This document shows positions 26,391-35,261 of a stretch of 64,000 bases of DNA, piece after piece. The notes under the pieces are model-generated. The model had not been told where the DNA came from and did no database searches. It saw only the letters and a program-made list of their open reading frames with translations. The translations under genes and the position numbers were made by a program. Position 1 is the first letter of the stretch, and each line of letters begins with the position of its first letter. This stretch comes from Desulfomonilaceae bacterium (GTDB lineage: Bacteria; Desulfobacterota; Desulfomonilia; Desulfomonilales; Desulfomonilaceae), in contig JBAZSD010000009.1 of assembly GCA_041662605.1 (NCBI GenBank), positions 1-64,000 on the forward strand, read 5' to 3'.

Positions 26391-27767
26391 CTAATCGGCG
26401 CCTCCGTTGCATTTCAGCACCTGCCCTGTAATATATTTAGATGAATCTCCCACCAGAAATAACAACGCATTGGTCACGTCCGACAATTCTCCCATACGCG
26501 CCGCTGGGATCTCTTTAATTAACTGAGCCGCAAGATCTTTCTGAATCCGAGAGGGACGAATGGTCCTTATGAACCCCGGCGCAATGCAGTTCACATTTAC
26601 CTGGGACCCAGCCACATCTTTGGCGCAGACCAAGGTCAACGCAATGGCCGAAGCCTTCGCTGTTTCGTAGCTCAAGGCGTCGGCATACCTGTCCCAAGCC
26701 CAGGGCGCCAAATAAATGACACGCCCCGAGGAACGTTTCCGCATACTCTCGAGAACCGAAGTAATCAAATTCCGGGCGCAGGTTACATTTTCCTGGAGTC
26801 GACCGGCGGCGACAAGATTGTCCCGCGACGCCTCAGATATTTTGAGGCTGCCTATTCCTATGTCGTGAATATAAATGTCGGGTGTCCCAATTTCGTTTTC
26901 AATTTTCTTGTACAGTTCCGGAGACATCGGTCCATTTTCAGAGTTGAAATAGCATTTGAGCTTGTTGGACCCACCAAGGTTGATAATCGCATATTCCCGG
27001 CCCCTGCTTACAGTGTCCATGTGGGCCGTCACCGTAACCCCATGCGATAGCATAAAGGAAATCAGGGCGGTACTAAGAGGCGTCCCGCCATTTACGACAA
27101 GCGCCGACTTGCCTTCCAAAGAGTTACCGCTTGATTCACACTGCGCAGGTGAGGAACCTGGCTCAACTAATCCTTGAAAGAGTAATTCGAGGATGGCCTT
27201 CTCCACATCGAGAGCGCTAGCATAGCCACGGAGATCCCACCGCTTCAGGACCCATGCGTCAACCATAGATTTGATAAGGTTGGCGACTACCCGAACGTTA
27301 CATGGCCGAAGTATCCCTCTTTCCACACATTCTTCGAGTATTGACTCGATAACTTCGAGATGGGCCCGTTCCTTCCTCAAGAGACTTTGCAAAAGGGGTT
27401 TCGTAAGAATGTGGCCCTCTTGGTAGATTAACATGATGGCGTCCGCCAGTTTATCCATGGTGCTGAATTCGGCCCGGATCATCCGACGCAGTTTCTCAAG
27501 CGGGGCCGAAACATGTTCGAGGGACTTTGTCATGGCCTCCATGGCCGAGCTGGCGGCCAACTCGTGAATCAGGAAGAATATGTCCTCCTTGGACCCGACA
27601 TAATCGTAGATGCTGGCTTGGCTTAAGCCAGTTTGTTCTGCGAGATTTCTGAGTGTGGTTTTGTGGAATCCCTTTTGGGCGAAGAGGTTAATTGCCGCAA
27701 GAACGATTTGTTCGCGACGTTTCTGAACGAGATTTGGGTTTTTGACGGTGGTGTGAATCGTACTCAC
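26391..27767 (-). CDS. TetR regulator fused to a degenerate SDR domain
   Basis: A single 458-residue frame with two domains. Residues 1-200 are a TetR-family repressor with helix-turn-helix TTLRNLAEQTGLSQASIYDY. A Ser/Glu/Gly linker (203-218) leads to an SDR fold (219-458) that ends ITGQVLKCNGGAD. The SDR part looks catalytically impaired: the TGxxxGxG loop is NGGTPLST, the NNAG segment is IHDIGIG, and the catalytic serine position lies in LAPWAW, though Tyr367 and Lys371 (YETAK) remain. I infer that it senses a ligand or nucleotide for the repressor. The GTG start is probable; a palindrome lies upstream. It heads the catabolic series. Confidence 0.85.
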   Translation of the reverse strand: MSTIHTTVKNPNLVQKRREQIVLAAINLFAQKGFHKTTLRNLAEQTGLSQASIYDYVGSKEDIFFLIHELAASSAMEAMTKSLEHVSAPLEKLRRMIRAEFSTMDKLADAIMLIYQEGHILTKPLLQSLLRKERAHLEVIESILEECVERGILRPCNVRVVANLIKSMVDAWVLKRWDLRGYASALDVEKAILELLFQGLVEPGSSPAQCESSGNSLEGKSALVVNGGTPLSTALISFMLSHGVTVTAHMDTVSRGREYAIINLGGSNKLKCYFNSENGPMSPELYKKIENEIGTPDIYIHDIGIGSLKISEASRDNLVAAGRLQENVTCARNLITSVLESMRKRSSGRVIYLAPWAWDRYADALSYETAKASAIALTLVCAKDVAGSQVNVNCIAPGFIRTIRPSRIQKDLAAQLIKEIPAARMGELSDVTNALLFLVGDSSKYITGQVLKCNGGAD

Positions 27768-27824
27768 GTTCGGGCCCCAAGAAGAATTATTGCCGATCGT
27801 TCACTCACCTTCCGAGCGCCCGCT

Positions 27825-27855
27825 TACATTAATGTAGATATCGACAGATTGTCAA
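27825..27855 (-). promoter_or_regulatory. Promoter with overlapping palindrome upstream of the TetR-SDR gene
   Basis: On the minus strand TTGACA (27855-27850) is followed after 17 bp by a weak -10, TTAATG, which lies inside the perfect palindrome TACATTAATGTA (27825-27836). An operator there would block this promoter, fitting autoregulation. The divergent abfD promoter lies about 75 bp away. Confidence 0.45.
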
Positions 27856-27909
27856 CTCCTAAAAATAAAAAACGCGACAACAAAATCAAAACCGGGCGAT
27901 TTTATCTCT

Positions 27910-27939
27910 TTGGATTAGACCATCGCTGACGTATATAAA
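27910..27939 (+). promoter_or_regulatory. Putative promoter for the second abfD gene
   Basis: TTGGAT (27910-27915) and TATAAA (27934-27939) are 18 bp apart (TATATA at 16 bp also possible), 79 bp ahead of the start. AGGAAGG lies next to the start as ribosome site. Confidence 0.45.
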
Positions 27940-28017
27940 TGCTTTTGTTGTTTCGGAAATTCGATACACGGGGGAAGCATTAATCAACAATCTGATCGAG
28001 AGAATGCGAGGAAGGAA

Positions 28018-29472
28018 ATGGCGCTAAAAACTGGAGATCAGTACCTTAGGTCTCTGAAGTCGCTCAAAATTGAAGCTCACATAATGGGCAAAAAGACCAA
28101 AAAGCCAGAGAAGCACGGACTTATAGGCCCTTCTCGGCAGGCGGTGGCTTTTACCTATGACTCCGCTCACAGACCCGAGAGCCGAGAAATGTTTACGGCG
28201 GTTTCACACTTATGCAACGGTGAGGTTAACCGATTCACTCATCTGCATCAGAGCGTCGAAGACCTGGTCAACAAAATAAAAATGCAACGTTACTGCGGGG
28301 CAATGACCGGCTGCTGCTTTCAGCGCTGTGTAGGCCTTGATGCGGCTAATGCCATCTACAGCACGACATTCGATTGTGACCGCAAACATGACACCCACTT
28401 TCATGATCGTTTCCGTGATTATTGGGGTTGGATCCAGAGGGAAGACCTTGTAGTAGACGGAGCTATGACCGACCCGAAAGGTGATCGAAGTCGTCGGCCC
28501 AAGGACCAGATAGACCCTGATCTTTTCCTGCGGGTGAAAGACCGAAAAGCCGGTGGGGTAGTCATCAGCGGAGCCAAGCTCCACCAGACAGGCATGCTTA
28601 ATTCCCATGAGATCCTGATCATGCCCACTATGAGCATGCGCCTGGGCGAAGAGCCTTGGGCAATATGCTGCGCCGTTCCAATAGACGCCAATGGCGTGCG
28701 CTATATTTATGGCAGACAAGCCAGTGACACTCGAAAACTGGAACAGGACAAGCTTGACGTTGGCAACCCCATTTTCGGCGGTCAAGAGGTCATGACGGTT
28801 TTCGAGGATGTATTCGTTCCAGAAGAACGTATATTCCTGGATGGCCAGATTGACTTCACAGGCACGTTGGTGGAGCGTTTCGCATCTTACCACCGCCAGA
28901 GTTATGGAGGGTGTAAAGTTGGCGTTGGAGACGTTCTGATCGGGGCCACCGAACTGATCGCTCGCATGAATGGGGTAGAGAAAGCCGGTCATGTGAGGGA
29001 AAAAATTGTGGAAATGATCCACCTGAATGAAACTCTTTACTGCTGCGGGCTGGCCTGCTCAAGCCAGGGGCGCCCTACTCCCGCCGGTAACTATCAAGTA
29101 GATCTACTGCTGGCAAATGTGTGCAAGCTCAACGTCACCCGCTTTCCATATGAGATTGCTCGACTGGCTACCGACATTGCCGGAGGTTTGCTGGGAACTA
29201 TGCCTTCAGCCGCGGATCTAAACGATCCCGAGGTTGGCCCCTACATCGAGAAGTATCTGGCGGCCAATCCGGATTACCGGGTGCTCGATCGTATGAAAGT
29301 TCTTAGGCTGATTGAGAACCTTACTATTGGGGCGGGCGCTGTAGGTTATCTTGTGGAGTCCATGCATGGCGCCGGGCCACCGGCTGCTCAGAGAATCATG
29401 ATAGGTAGGCAGGCTGGGCTTGATGAAAAGGCGGAGCAAGTAATGAGGCTCCTCAAAATATCGGGGAAATAG
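28018..29472 (+). CDS. abfD: 4-hydroxybutyryl-CoA dehydratase / vinylacetyl-CoA isomerase
   Basis: A 484-residue flavoprotein much closer to characterised AbfD than the paralogue at 23094. Cluster ligands Cys100 and Cys104 (CCFQRC), His292 and Cys299 (YHRQSYGGCKVGVGDV) are present, as are Tyr296, Lys300, the HQTGMLNSHE loop, LNETLYCCGLACS, and the glutamate of ESMHGAGPPAAQ. The reaction would be 4-hydroxybutyryl-CoA to crotonyl-CoA, in the cytoplasm and oxygen-sensitive. It is transcribed alone, divergent from the TetR-SDR gene, and has its own terminator. Confidence 0.9.
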   Translation: MALKTGDQYLRSLKSLKIEAHIMGKKTKKPEKHGLIGPSRQAVAFTYDSAHRPESREMFTAVSHLCNGEVNRFTHLHQSVEDLVNKIKMQRYCGAMTGCCFQRCVGLDAANAIYSTTFDCDRKHDTHFHDRFRDYWGWIQREDLVVDGAMTDPKGDRSRRPKDQIDPDLFLRVKDRKAGGVVISGAKLHQTGMLNSHEILIMPTMSMRLGEEPWAICCAVPIDANGVRYIYGRQASDTRKLEQDKLDVGNPIFGGQEVMTVFEDVFVPEERIFLDGQIDFTGTLVERFASYHRQSYGGCKVGVGDVLIGATELIARMNGVEKAGHVREKIVEMIHLNETLYCCGLACSSQGRPTPAGNYQVDLLLANVCKLNVTRFPYEIARLATDIAGGLLGTMPSAADLNDPEVGPYIEKYLAANPDYRVLDRMKVLRLIENLTIGAGAVGYLVESMHGAGPPAAQRIMIGRQAGLDEKAEQVMRLLKISGK

Positions 29473-29497
29473 CCTTTGCCGAAAAAATTCCAGTAAT

Positions 29498-29527
29498 AAG
29501 GCCTCCATGGATCGAGGTCTTTTATTT
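29498..29527 (+). terminator. Rho-independent terminator after abfD
   Basis: AAGGCCTC (29498-29505) pairs with GAGGTCTT (29514-29521), with one G-U pair and an 8-nt loop, followed by TTTATTT. It lies 26 bp beyond the stop. Confidence 0.7.
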
Positions 29528-29572
29528 AATGCCAGAAAACATTCTCAGAGACGAATGATTTTCCACCTAAAA

Positions 29573-31663
29573 TTAGTTGTCGTGTACAACTTGCTCGGTA
29601 AAGCCTCCGTCAACAATGTTATTGTCGTTGGCTATAACCCAATCGAATATCTCGGCTTCGTTTATTCGGACTTTAGCGCCTTTTTGGAGATCTTTACGTA
29701 AGACTGGGGCATTCTCGAGGAAACCGACCAAGGATTTGCCGCGCCACGCGTTCAGAGATACCCACATCCATTCATATTGACCGCCATGAGCCGGAAATCC
29801 CACTTTTACGGCATGTACCCGGTCTTGCGTAAGATTGGATTCCTGAAAGCTTTTTCTAAAAATGTCCAAGGCTCCGCGCGCCTTGCGGTGAGCATCCAAT
29901 ATCCTTTTCCTTAAAATTATCAAGTCTGGGCTTATTACGTCGGTTTTGGCCGCAGGCGCCTCGGATTTCAAAGCCATCTTCTCGACTGGGACTCGGGCAG
30001 GACCGGAGGCTCGATTGAAAACTATCAATGCGTCACTGAGGCTGGTCCCGCTTGTTGAAGAGTCATAGCCCGTATAAGGCGATATTAGGAAACTGCCTGC
30101 AGGGAAATGTCCTTCAGCGTCCGGTCTGCGGTATTCGAAACCACACGAGACCGAGGAATCTGCCAAGCGCAGCGGCTGAGAGATAACTGAAGATTTACTT
30201 CTAAGGTCCACTATGGTTTCGCACGCGCGCATTATAAGTTTGGCCGCTGCGACTCCAAAATCCTTTGGAACTCCCTCCAGCTCAATGTCAGGCAATCCGA
30301 ATTTTCTCATGCCGTGGCTGTGAGCCCATAAAGCCCCATCTTCATCCAGTAAATCTATCAGGACGTTGGATTGAACCACTTGCGATCTTTCATCATATAG
30401 ACTTCTCTCCCAAGCCCTCTGCCCCCATAGAACATGCGAGACTGCGTCCTGTATTACTCCTCCGGAGACGTTTCTAACCGCTTCTACAAATCTTGTAAGA
30501 AATATCACATTTTCGAGGGCGGCATCCGCAGAATCAGAGAATCTTATCCTTATTATCATCTGTGAATGTCTGAAGGTTTTGAAATCAGAGGCCTCCAGTT
30601 CGCGAGAGTTAAATTCCAATAGCTCCACGGGGTATTCGAACAAATCCCCCGCTTCTTCCCGGAGTATATAATCAATGGTGAGCTTCTGTTTGGCGATGAG
30701 ATTCTCGAGATTCTGAAGTTCCCGGGATCTGTTTTGTCTGTTGGCTGGCTGCTGCAAGAAACTTCTCTTTAAGTCTTCCCAACTGGGGATCGTTGATGTT
30801 GGAGTATATACCCAATATTCACAATGGTTTGTCCACAATGAGGATTCGAGCGTAGCTGCTCCGCCTGCATCACCTCCAGTAATTGGTTTTTCTTCGCCAG
30901 TCCGTCGAAGACTGCCGAACAATTGTGCTCCAGGCGAGGACACCAGCGACCTGGCTCTACTGCTTATGGCTTTTAGGCTCTCTTTCCCAGATATTGAAAA
31001 AAGCTTGTTGAATGGAACTTTCCCACTAAATATTGCTCCTATTCCGATAGGCGATCCGGCATGTAACTCTTTTTTGGCCTTACGTATCTCCAGATTTCTG
31101 TTATCCATGCAGGGGCGTGACTCCAAAAGCCGGCCGGCCTCCTCTTGCCTTCCTATCCTAATCAGCGCCAATCCGAGCCTGCCTATATCGTCATCTTCGG
31201 CCTCTGAAGCCTGTACCAAGCTCATGCCGATTTCCACCGCTTCCTGATATTTGGAAAGTGACAAATATATCTTGAGAAGAGATTGACAAACCTCCTTGTC
31301 TGTAGAATCCAAATCATGGACTTGAATTAAGAACTCTTCCGCCTTTTTCGCTTCTCCAACAGACGCGTATCCCAAACCGAGCGCTCTTACAGTGTTTTCT
31401 AGGGGCCCGTACTTTCTGAAGAGCGACTCCAGCGCATTCACGACCTCTTTTGTGATATCACCCCCGTTGAGAATGCGACTTGAGAAAGCGAGCATCTTGT
31501 GTCGAACGTCTTCGGGGATGGAATCCACCTGAGCAGGTTTCCACGTTTTTGGAATTCTGGCGTGGCAATGTGGACAATTCAGAAAGTCTTCGGATATGTT
31601 TAAGAATCTTTCATCTGAGAGACTTTGAAGGTAACCGCAGTCGGCGCAACGGACTTGGACCAT
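29573..31663 (-). CDS. Zinc-ribbon, TPR-like and DUF2314 multidomain protein
   Basis: A 696-residue soluble protein. The N-terminus has a zinc-ribbon, Cys6, Cys9, Cys30 and Cys33 (CADC and CPHC). Residues about 50-200 are helical repeats resembling TPR. A Ser/Gly-rich linker follows. The middle part includes AHSHGMRKFGLPDIELEGVPKDFG, a pattern I recall from uncharacterised DUF-type domains. The last 100 residues match DUF2314 (GGQYEWMWVSL, then FDWVIANDN and GGFT). No function is known to me. The ATG at 31663 follows AGGAG by 7 bases. It is divergent from asnB and convergent with abfD. Confidence 0.75.
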   Translation of the reverse strand: MVQVRCADCGYLQSLSDERFLNISEDFLNCPHCHARIPKTWKPAQVDSIPEDVRHKMLAFSSRILNGGDITKEVVNALESLFRKYGPLENTVRALGLGYASVGEAKKAEEFLIQVHDLDSTDKEVCQSLLKIYLSLSKYQEAVEIGMSLVQASEAEDDDIGRLGLALIRIGRQEEAGRLLESRPCMDNRNLEIRKAKKELHAGSPIGIGAIFSGKVPFNKLFSISGKESLKAISSRARSLVSSPGAQLFGSLRRTGEEKPITGGDAGGAATLESSLWTNHCEYWVYTPTSTIPSWEDLKRSFLQQPANRQNRSRELQNLENLIAKQKLTIDYILREEAGDLFEYPVELLEFNSRELEASDFKTFRHSQMIIRIRFSDSADAALENVIFLTRFVEAVRNVSGGVIQDAVSHVLWGQRAWERSLYDERSQVVQSNVLIDLLDEDGALWAHSHGMRKFGLPDIELEGVPKDFGVAAAKLIMRACETIVDLRSKSSVISQPLRLADSSVSCGFEYRRPDAEGHFPAGSFLISPYTGYDSSTSGTSLSDALIVFNRASGPARVPVEKMALKSEAPAAKTDVISPDLIILRKRILDAHRKARGALDIFRKSFQESNLTQDRVHAVKVGFPAHGGQYEWMWVSLNAWRGKSLVGFLENAPVLRKDLQKGAKVRINEAEIFDWVIANDNNIVDGGFTEQVVHDN

Positions 31664-31769
31664 GTTATAACTCCTAGAATGATAAGAGCTTAACGGGCAT
31701 GGCCTGTTTAGGACCAAAGTAAAAGCTTAACGAAAACTTTCATAATTATATTCAAATGTCAAATATTAT

Positions 31770-31803
31770 ATACTAATTAGTATTATTAATGGTATTGCAA
31801 TAC
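31770..31803. promoter_or_regulatory. Two perfect palindromes in the asnB upstream region
   Basis: ATACTAATTAGTAT (31770-31783) and GTATTGCAATAC (31792-31803) are perfect palindromes, 8 bp apart and 28 bp before the asnB start, in a very AT-rich 167-bp divergent region. They could be operators for asnB or the divergent gene. No clear -35/-10 pair was assigned. Confidence 0.35.
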
Positions 31804-31830
31804 TGACATACAGAGCTATGAGGCCAACAA

Positions 31831-33684
31831 ATGTGTGGAATCGCAGGGATAGTAGATTTCAACAATCAACCATCTGAGACAACTCTTAACAGAATGACTG
31901 AGGCTTTGAGGCATAGAGGCCCTGACGCTGAAGGAACGTGCCGGTTCGAAAAATGTGCGCTCGGCCATCGAAGGCTATCAATTATTGACCTTACAGAGGC
32001 GGCCAATCAGCCCATGTTCTCTGACGACGGGCTCCAGGCTATCGTTTTTAATGGAGAAATCTACAATTTCAGGGAGTTGCGGGAATTTCTGGAATCCAAA
32101 GGGCACAGATTCAGGACTCAATCAGACACAGAAGTCCTGCTAAGGCTTTATATCGAAAAAAAGGACGAGCTATTGCCCTATTTGAATGGGATGTTCAGTT
32201 TTGCGATCTGGGATGACAAAGAACAGCGTCTTTTTTTGGCCCGGGACAGAATGGGTAAAAAACCACTGTACTATTCGATTCACGGCAAGAGGTTGTCTTT
32301 CTCATCAGAACTCAGATCATTGGTTCAGGATTCCACAATACCGAAATCAATATATCACCAGGCTTTGTCGGAATATTTTCTTTATGATTTCATCCCCGCG
32401 CCGCACACAATTTTTTCGGGCGTCAACAAGTTAGAGGCCGGCCGTATGGCTATTTTTGACGAAACCGGGATGAGAATCTCCAAATACTGGGTTCCACCGA
32501 TTCCGGAATCTGGATTGGACTACAACTCTTGCAGAAATTCACTGCTAAATGTTCTTCTCGACTCTACAAACAAGAGAATGGTGGCCGACGTGCCTCTAGG
32601 GGCTTTTCTGAGCGGGGGAATTGATTCCACTCTGATTGCTTCACTGATGACAAAGACCGGAGCATCAGAGGTCAGGACCTTCAGCATATCGTTTCCGGGA
32701 ACCACTCATGATGAGGCGAAATGGTCCCGCATCGCTGCTGGATATATTGGTTCTCAACATACAGAACACCGGGTCGACTTTGACATAGAAAATGTTTTCA
32801 CCAAGTTGGTCACACACTTTGGCGAACCGTTCGGAGATTCCTCGGCCATACCAACGTGGAGACTTTGTCAGGAAACCAGAAAAGATGTTACGGTAGCTCT
32901 CTCCGGAGACGGAGGAGACGAACTCTTCGGTGGATATGAGCGTTATATCGCTAGAAGGCTACAAAATATATATGATTGTTTGCCTAGGACCTTGCGAGAA
33001 AAATTTATTGAACCTCTGGTAATGAGAACCAAGGCATCCACCGATTACTACGGGTTTAGCGCTACAAAAAAAATAAAACTCTTTATTGACGCGTCAAATA
33101 GGATCAGAAGAAATCCGTCCGCCTTGACTCCTCAAACTTTTTCCATTGATGATGTAAGGGCGTTGACAGGTTTGACTTATGATCCCGGGCTCGATCCTGC
33201 AATCGCCAATGCTGACCAGTGGCCCGCTCTCGACCCCGTTAGTAGAATGATGTTCACGGATATACAAACATATCTCGCAGATGACATTCTTACCAAAGTT
33301 GACCGCATGAGTATGGCTCACGCTTTGGAAGTCAGAAGCCCCTTGTTGGACCATAGAATTGTAGAATTTGCATGTAGGCTCCCTTTACGTTTTAAGATCA
33401 GAGGAACAACTACCAAACGAATACTAAGAGATGTGGCTCAAGGTGTGGTTCCCGACGAAATAATTGGACGTTCCAAACAGGGGTTCCAAACACCGATTGG
33501 TGAGTGGTTCAAGACATCGTTGAAAAAGTGGTGTGAACATAGATTGTTCGATTATGATCACGGTTTTATGGAAAAACGCCTCGTTGAGAAAATCTGGAAA
33601 GACCATCAGGAAGCACGATCAGACAATGCTTCCAGGATATGGCTAATCTTATTTTTTAATGAGTGGGTTGAACAGTTCGGCTGA
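31831..33684 (+). CDS. asnB: Asparagine synthetase (glutamine-hydrolysing)
   Basis: A 617-residue enzyme that makes asparagine from aspartate, glutamine and ATP. Cys2 (MCGIAGI) is the glutaminase nucleophile, with RHRGPD and FNGEIYNFRELR in the amidotransferase domain. The synthetase domain has the PP-loop SGGIDS (261-266), ALSGDGGDELFGGYERY and the KVDRMSMAHALEVRSPLLD segment. The same architecture occurs in amidotransferases of surface-polysaccharide clusters, but no such cluster is here. An asnS remnant at the start of the window makes asparagine supply of interest. Confidence 0.92.
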   Translation: MCGIAGIVDFNNQPSETTLNRMTEALRHRGPDAEGTCRFEKCALGHRRLSIIDLTEAANQPMFSDDGLQAIVFNGEIYNFRELREFLESKGHRFRTQSDTEVLLRLYIEKKDELLPYLNGMFSFAIWDDKEQRLFLARDRMGKKPLYYSIHGKRLSFSSELRSLVQDSTIPKSIYHQALSEYFLYDFIPAPHTIFSGVNKLEAGRMAIFDETGMRISKYWVPPIPESGLDYNSCRNSLLNVLLDSTNKRMVADVPLGAFLSGGIDSTLIASLMTKTGASEVRTFSISFPGTTHDEAKWSRIAAGYIGSQHTEHRVDFDIENVFTKLVTHFGEPFGDSSAIPTWRLCQETRKDVTVALSGDGGDELFGGYERYIARRLQNIYDCLPRTLREKFIEPLVMRTKASTDYYGFSATKKIKLFIDASNRIRRNPSALTPQTFSIDDVRALTGLTYDPGLDPAIANADQWPALDPVSRMMFTDIQTYLADDILTKVDRMSMAHALEVRSPLLDHRIVEFACRLPLRFKIRGTTTKRILRDVAQGVVPDEIIGRSKQGFQTPIGEWFKTSLKKWCEHRLFDYDHGFMEKRLVEKIWKDHQEARSDNASRIWLILFFNEWVEQFG

Positions 33685-33816
33685 TAACGTGCAATCAGCC
33701 CTAAATGGAGACCTATTAGTTGAACTGTTTGTTCCTGCAGCAGCCAGGCGCGGATTGACTTCGCTCGGCCTAAAGATTATACCGATGCAAACTTGCGTTT
33801 AACCGAGGAGATGAAC

Positions 33817-34176
33817 GTGAAAACCACGGAAAATGAGCAAAACCAACAAAAAGGGCGATCAAACATTTCGTACTCTATCATGTCTCTGATCTTTCCTGGG
33901 ATGGGTCAAATTGTGCGAGGACGAGTTCTGGCTGGTCTGCTCTTCCTGTTGAATGTGATTTTGTACCTCGCCCCGCTTGCCTTGGCGCCTCAGAATACAG
34001 AATATGACATCAAGACACCCGCTCTCTTGATAGCAATCATAGTTTGGGCAGGTTCGGCTTTGGATGCGTTCCTTTATCGTAGTTCATTCCTAATTATGGC
34101 TCTTCTCGTTTCTCTCTTGAGTTTTGGGGCGGGGTTCTTCGGATCTTTCCTTATACTACCCAGCTTGGATATTTAA
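33817..34176 (+). CDS. Small integral membrane protein (TM2-like)
   Basis: About 119 residues with three or four hydrophobic segments. The opening SLIFPGMGQIVRGRVLAGLLFLLNV resembles TM2-type small membrane proteins (Pro-Gly-x-Gln and Gly-turn). Function unknown. GAGGAG at 33805-33810 is directly against ATG 33811 but six bases from GTG 33817, so the GTG is more likely the start; ATG 33811 would add two residues. Confidence 0.65.
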   Translation: MKTTENEQNQQKGRSNISYSIMSLIFPGMGQIVRGRVLAGLLFLLNVILYLAPLALAPQNTEYDIKTPALLIAIIVWAGSALDAFLYRSSFLIMALLVSLLSFGAGFFGSFLILPSLDI

Positions 34177-34246
34177 CAGGTTTGAGTATTGAAGACTTAG
34201 CTGCTAGAATTCTGAACATTTTTCGGTATCCAAAAAGTAAGTTACA

Positions 34247-35221
34247 ATGGCCGGTTTGCTGCTCGAAATAAAAAAGCTGAAAGTCATTTTTAACTCTGAC
34301 CGGGGAACGGCATTGGCTGTCAATGATGTCAGCCTGAACCTGGAGAGGGGAGAAACTCTCGGATTGGTGGGAGAATCAGGATGTGGAAAGAGTGTCACTG
34401 CACTGTCAATAATGCGTTTGATTCCAACTCCACCCGGTTTAATCGCCAGCGGTGAAATTATTTTCCAGGGTTCTGATTTGCTGAAGTTTTCTCCCGCGAA
34501 GATGCGCGCCACTCGAGGGAAAGACATTTCAATGATTTTCCAAGAACCCATGACGAGCCTTAACCCGGTTTTCAAAATTGGTGATCAGGTTTCCGAGGTG
34601 TACCGCACGCATCTGAAAATGACCAAGAAAGAAGCTCTCGAAGCGGCTCTGGAAATGCTCAGGACAGTTGGCATTCCTGAACCCAGTGAACGTATTAGGG
34701 ATTATCCTCATCAGATGAGCGGCGGGATGCGTCAGAGAGTGATGATCGCCATGGCGTTAGCATGCGATCCTAAACTCATGATTGCCGACGAGCCTACAAC
34801 AGCGCTTGACGTAACGATTCAGGCTCAAATACTTGACCTCATGAATGACATCAAACATAAAAAAGATACCGGAATTATTTTAATTACCCACGATTTGGGA
34901 GTTGTGGCGGAAATGGCGGACAAAGTAGCGGTGATGTACGCCGGTCAAATTGTCGAGGAAGCGAATGTGAAGGCGCTGTTCTCAAATCCACTCCACCCCT
35001 ATACCATCGGTTTACTTAAATCGGTTCCTCGTATAGATCAGGGCGCCAAAACAAAACGGCTGAGACTTTACATGATTCCAGGAATGGTTCCGGATCTGGT
35101 CAATCTTCCCAAGGGTTGCGTTTTTCGTGACAGATGTCCGGAAGCAGATGCCATATGTGTGAACCCGCCAGCGCTGGAACTTAAAAAATCTGGCTCTATT
35201 GCCCGGTGCTGGATGCGATAA
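34247..35221 (+). CDS. Oligopeptide/dipeptide ABC transporter ATPase, OppD/DppD-like (orphan)
   Basis: A 324-residue ATPase: Walker A GESGCGKSV, signature MSGGMRQRVMIAMAL, Walker B LMIADEPTTALD, and a C-terminal oligo-HPY region with cysteines in GCVFRDRCPEADAIC and the final CWMR that resembles the [4Fe-4S] element of DppD. OppD normally works with OppF, two permeases and a binding protein; none is adjacent. It is followed by an FKBP gene, 40 bp away. It may join a transporter encoded elsewhere. Confidence 0.88.
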   Translation: MAGLLLEIKKLKVIFNSDRGTALAVNDVSLNLERGETLGLVGESGCGKSVTALSIMRLIPTPPGLIASGEIIFQGSDLLKFSPAKMRATRGKDISMIFQEPMTSLNPVFKIGDQVSEVYRTHLKMTKKEALEAALEMLRTVGIPEPSERIRDYPHQMSGGMRQRVMIAMALACDPKLMIADEPTTALDVTIQAQILDLMNDIKHKKDTGIILITHDLGVVAEMADKVAVMYAGQIVEEANVKALFSNPLHPYTIGLLKSVPRIDQGAKTKRLRLYMIPGMVPDLVNLPKGCVFRDRCPEADAICVNPPALELKKSGSIARCWMR

Positions 35222-35261
35222 CTACGTTTTCCTTATCATAAAGAGCAAAAAGGAGTTTTTT

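Noticed and set aside
28210..29022. A 270-codon frame on the minus strand
   Set aside because: It is opposite abfD, whose catalytic residues are all recognisable; the antisense product has no family likeness.
33679..33700. Hairpin GGCTGAT/ATCAGCC at the asnB stop as terminator
   Set aside because: The stem is good but no T-run follows, so I did not list it as a terminator.
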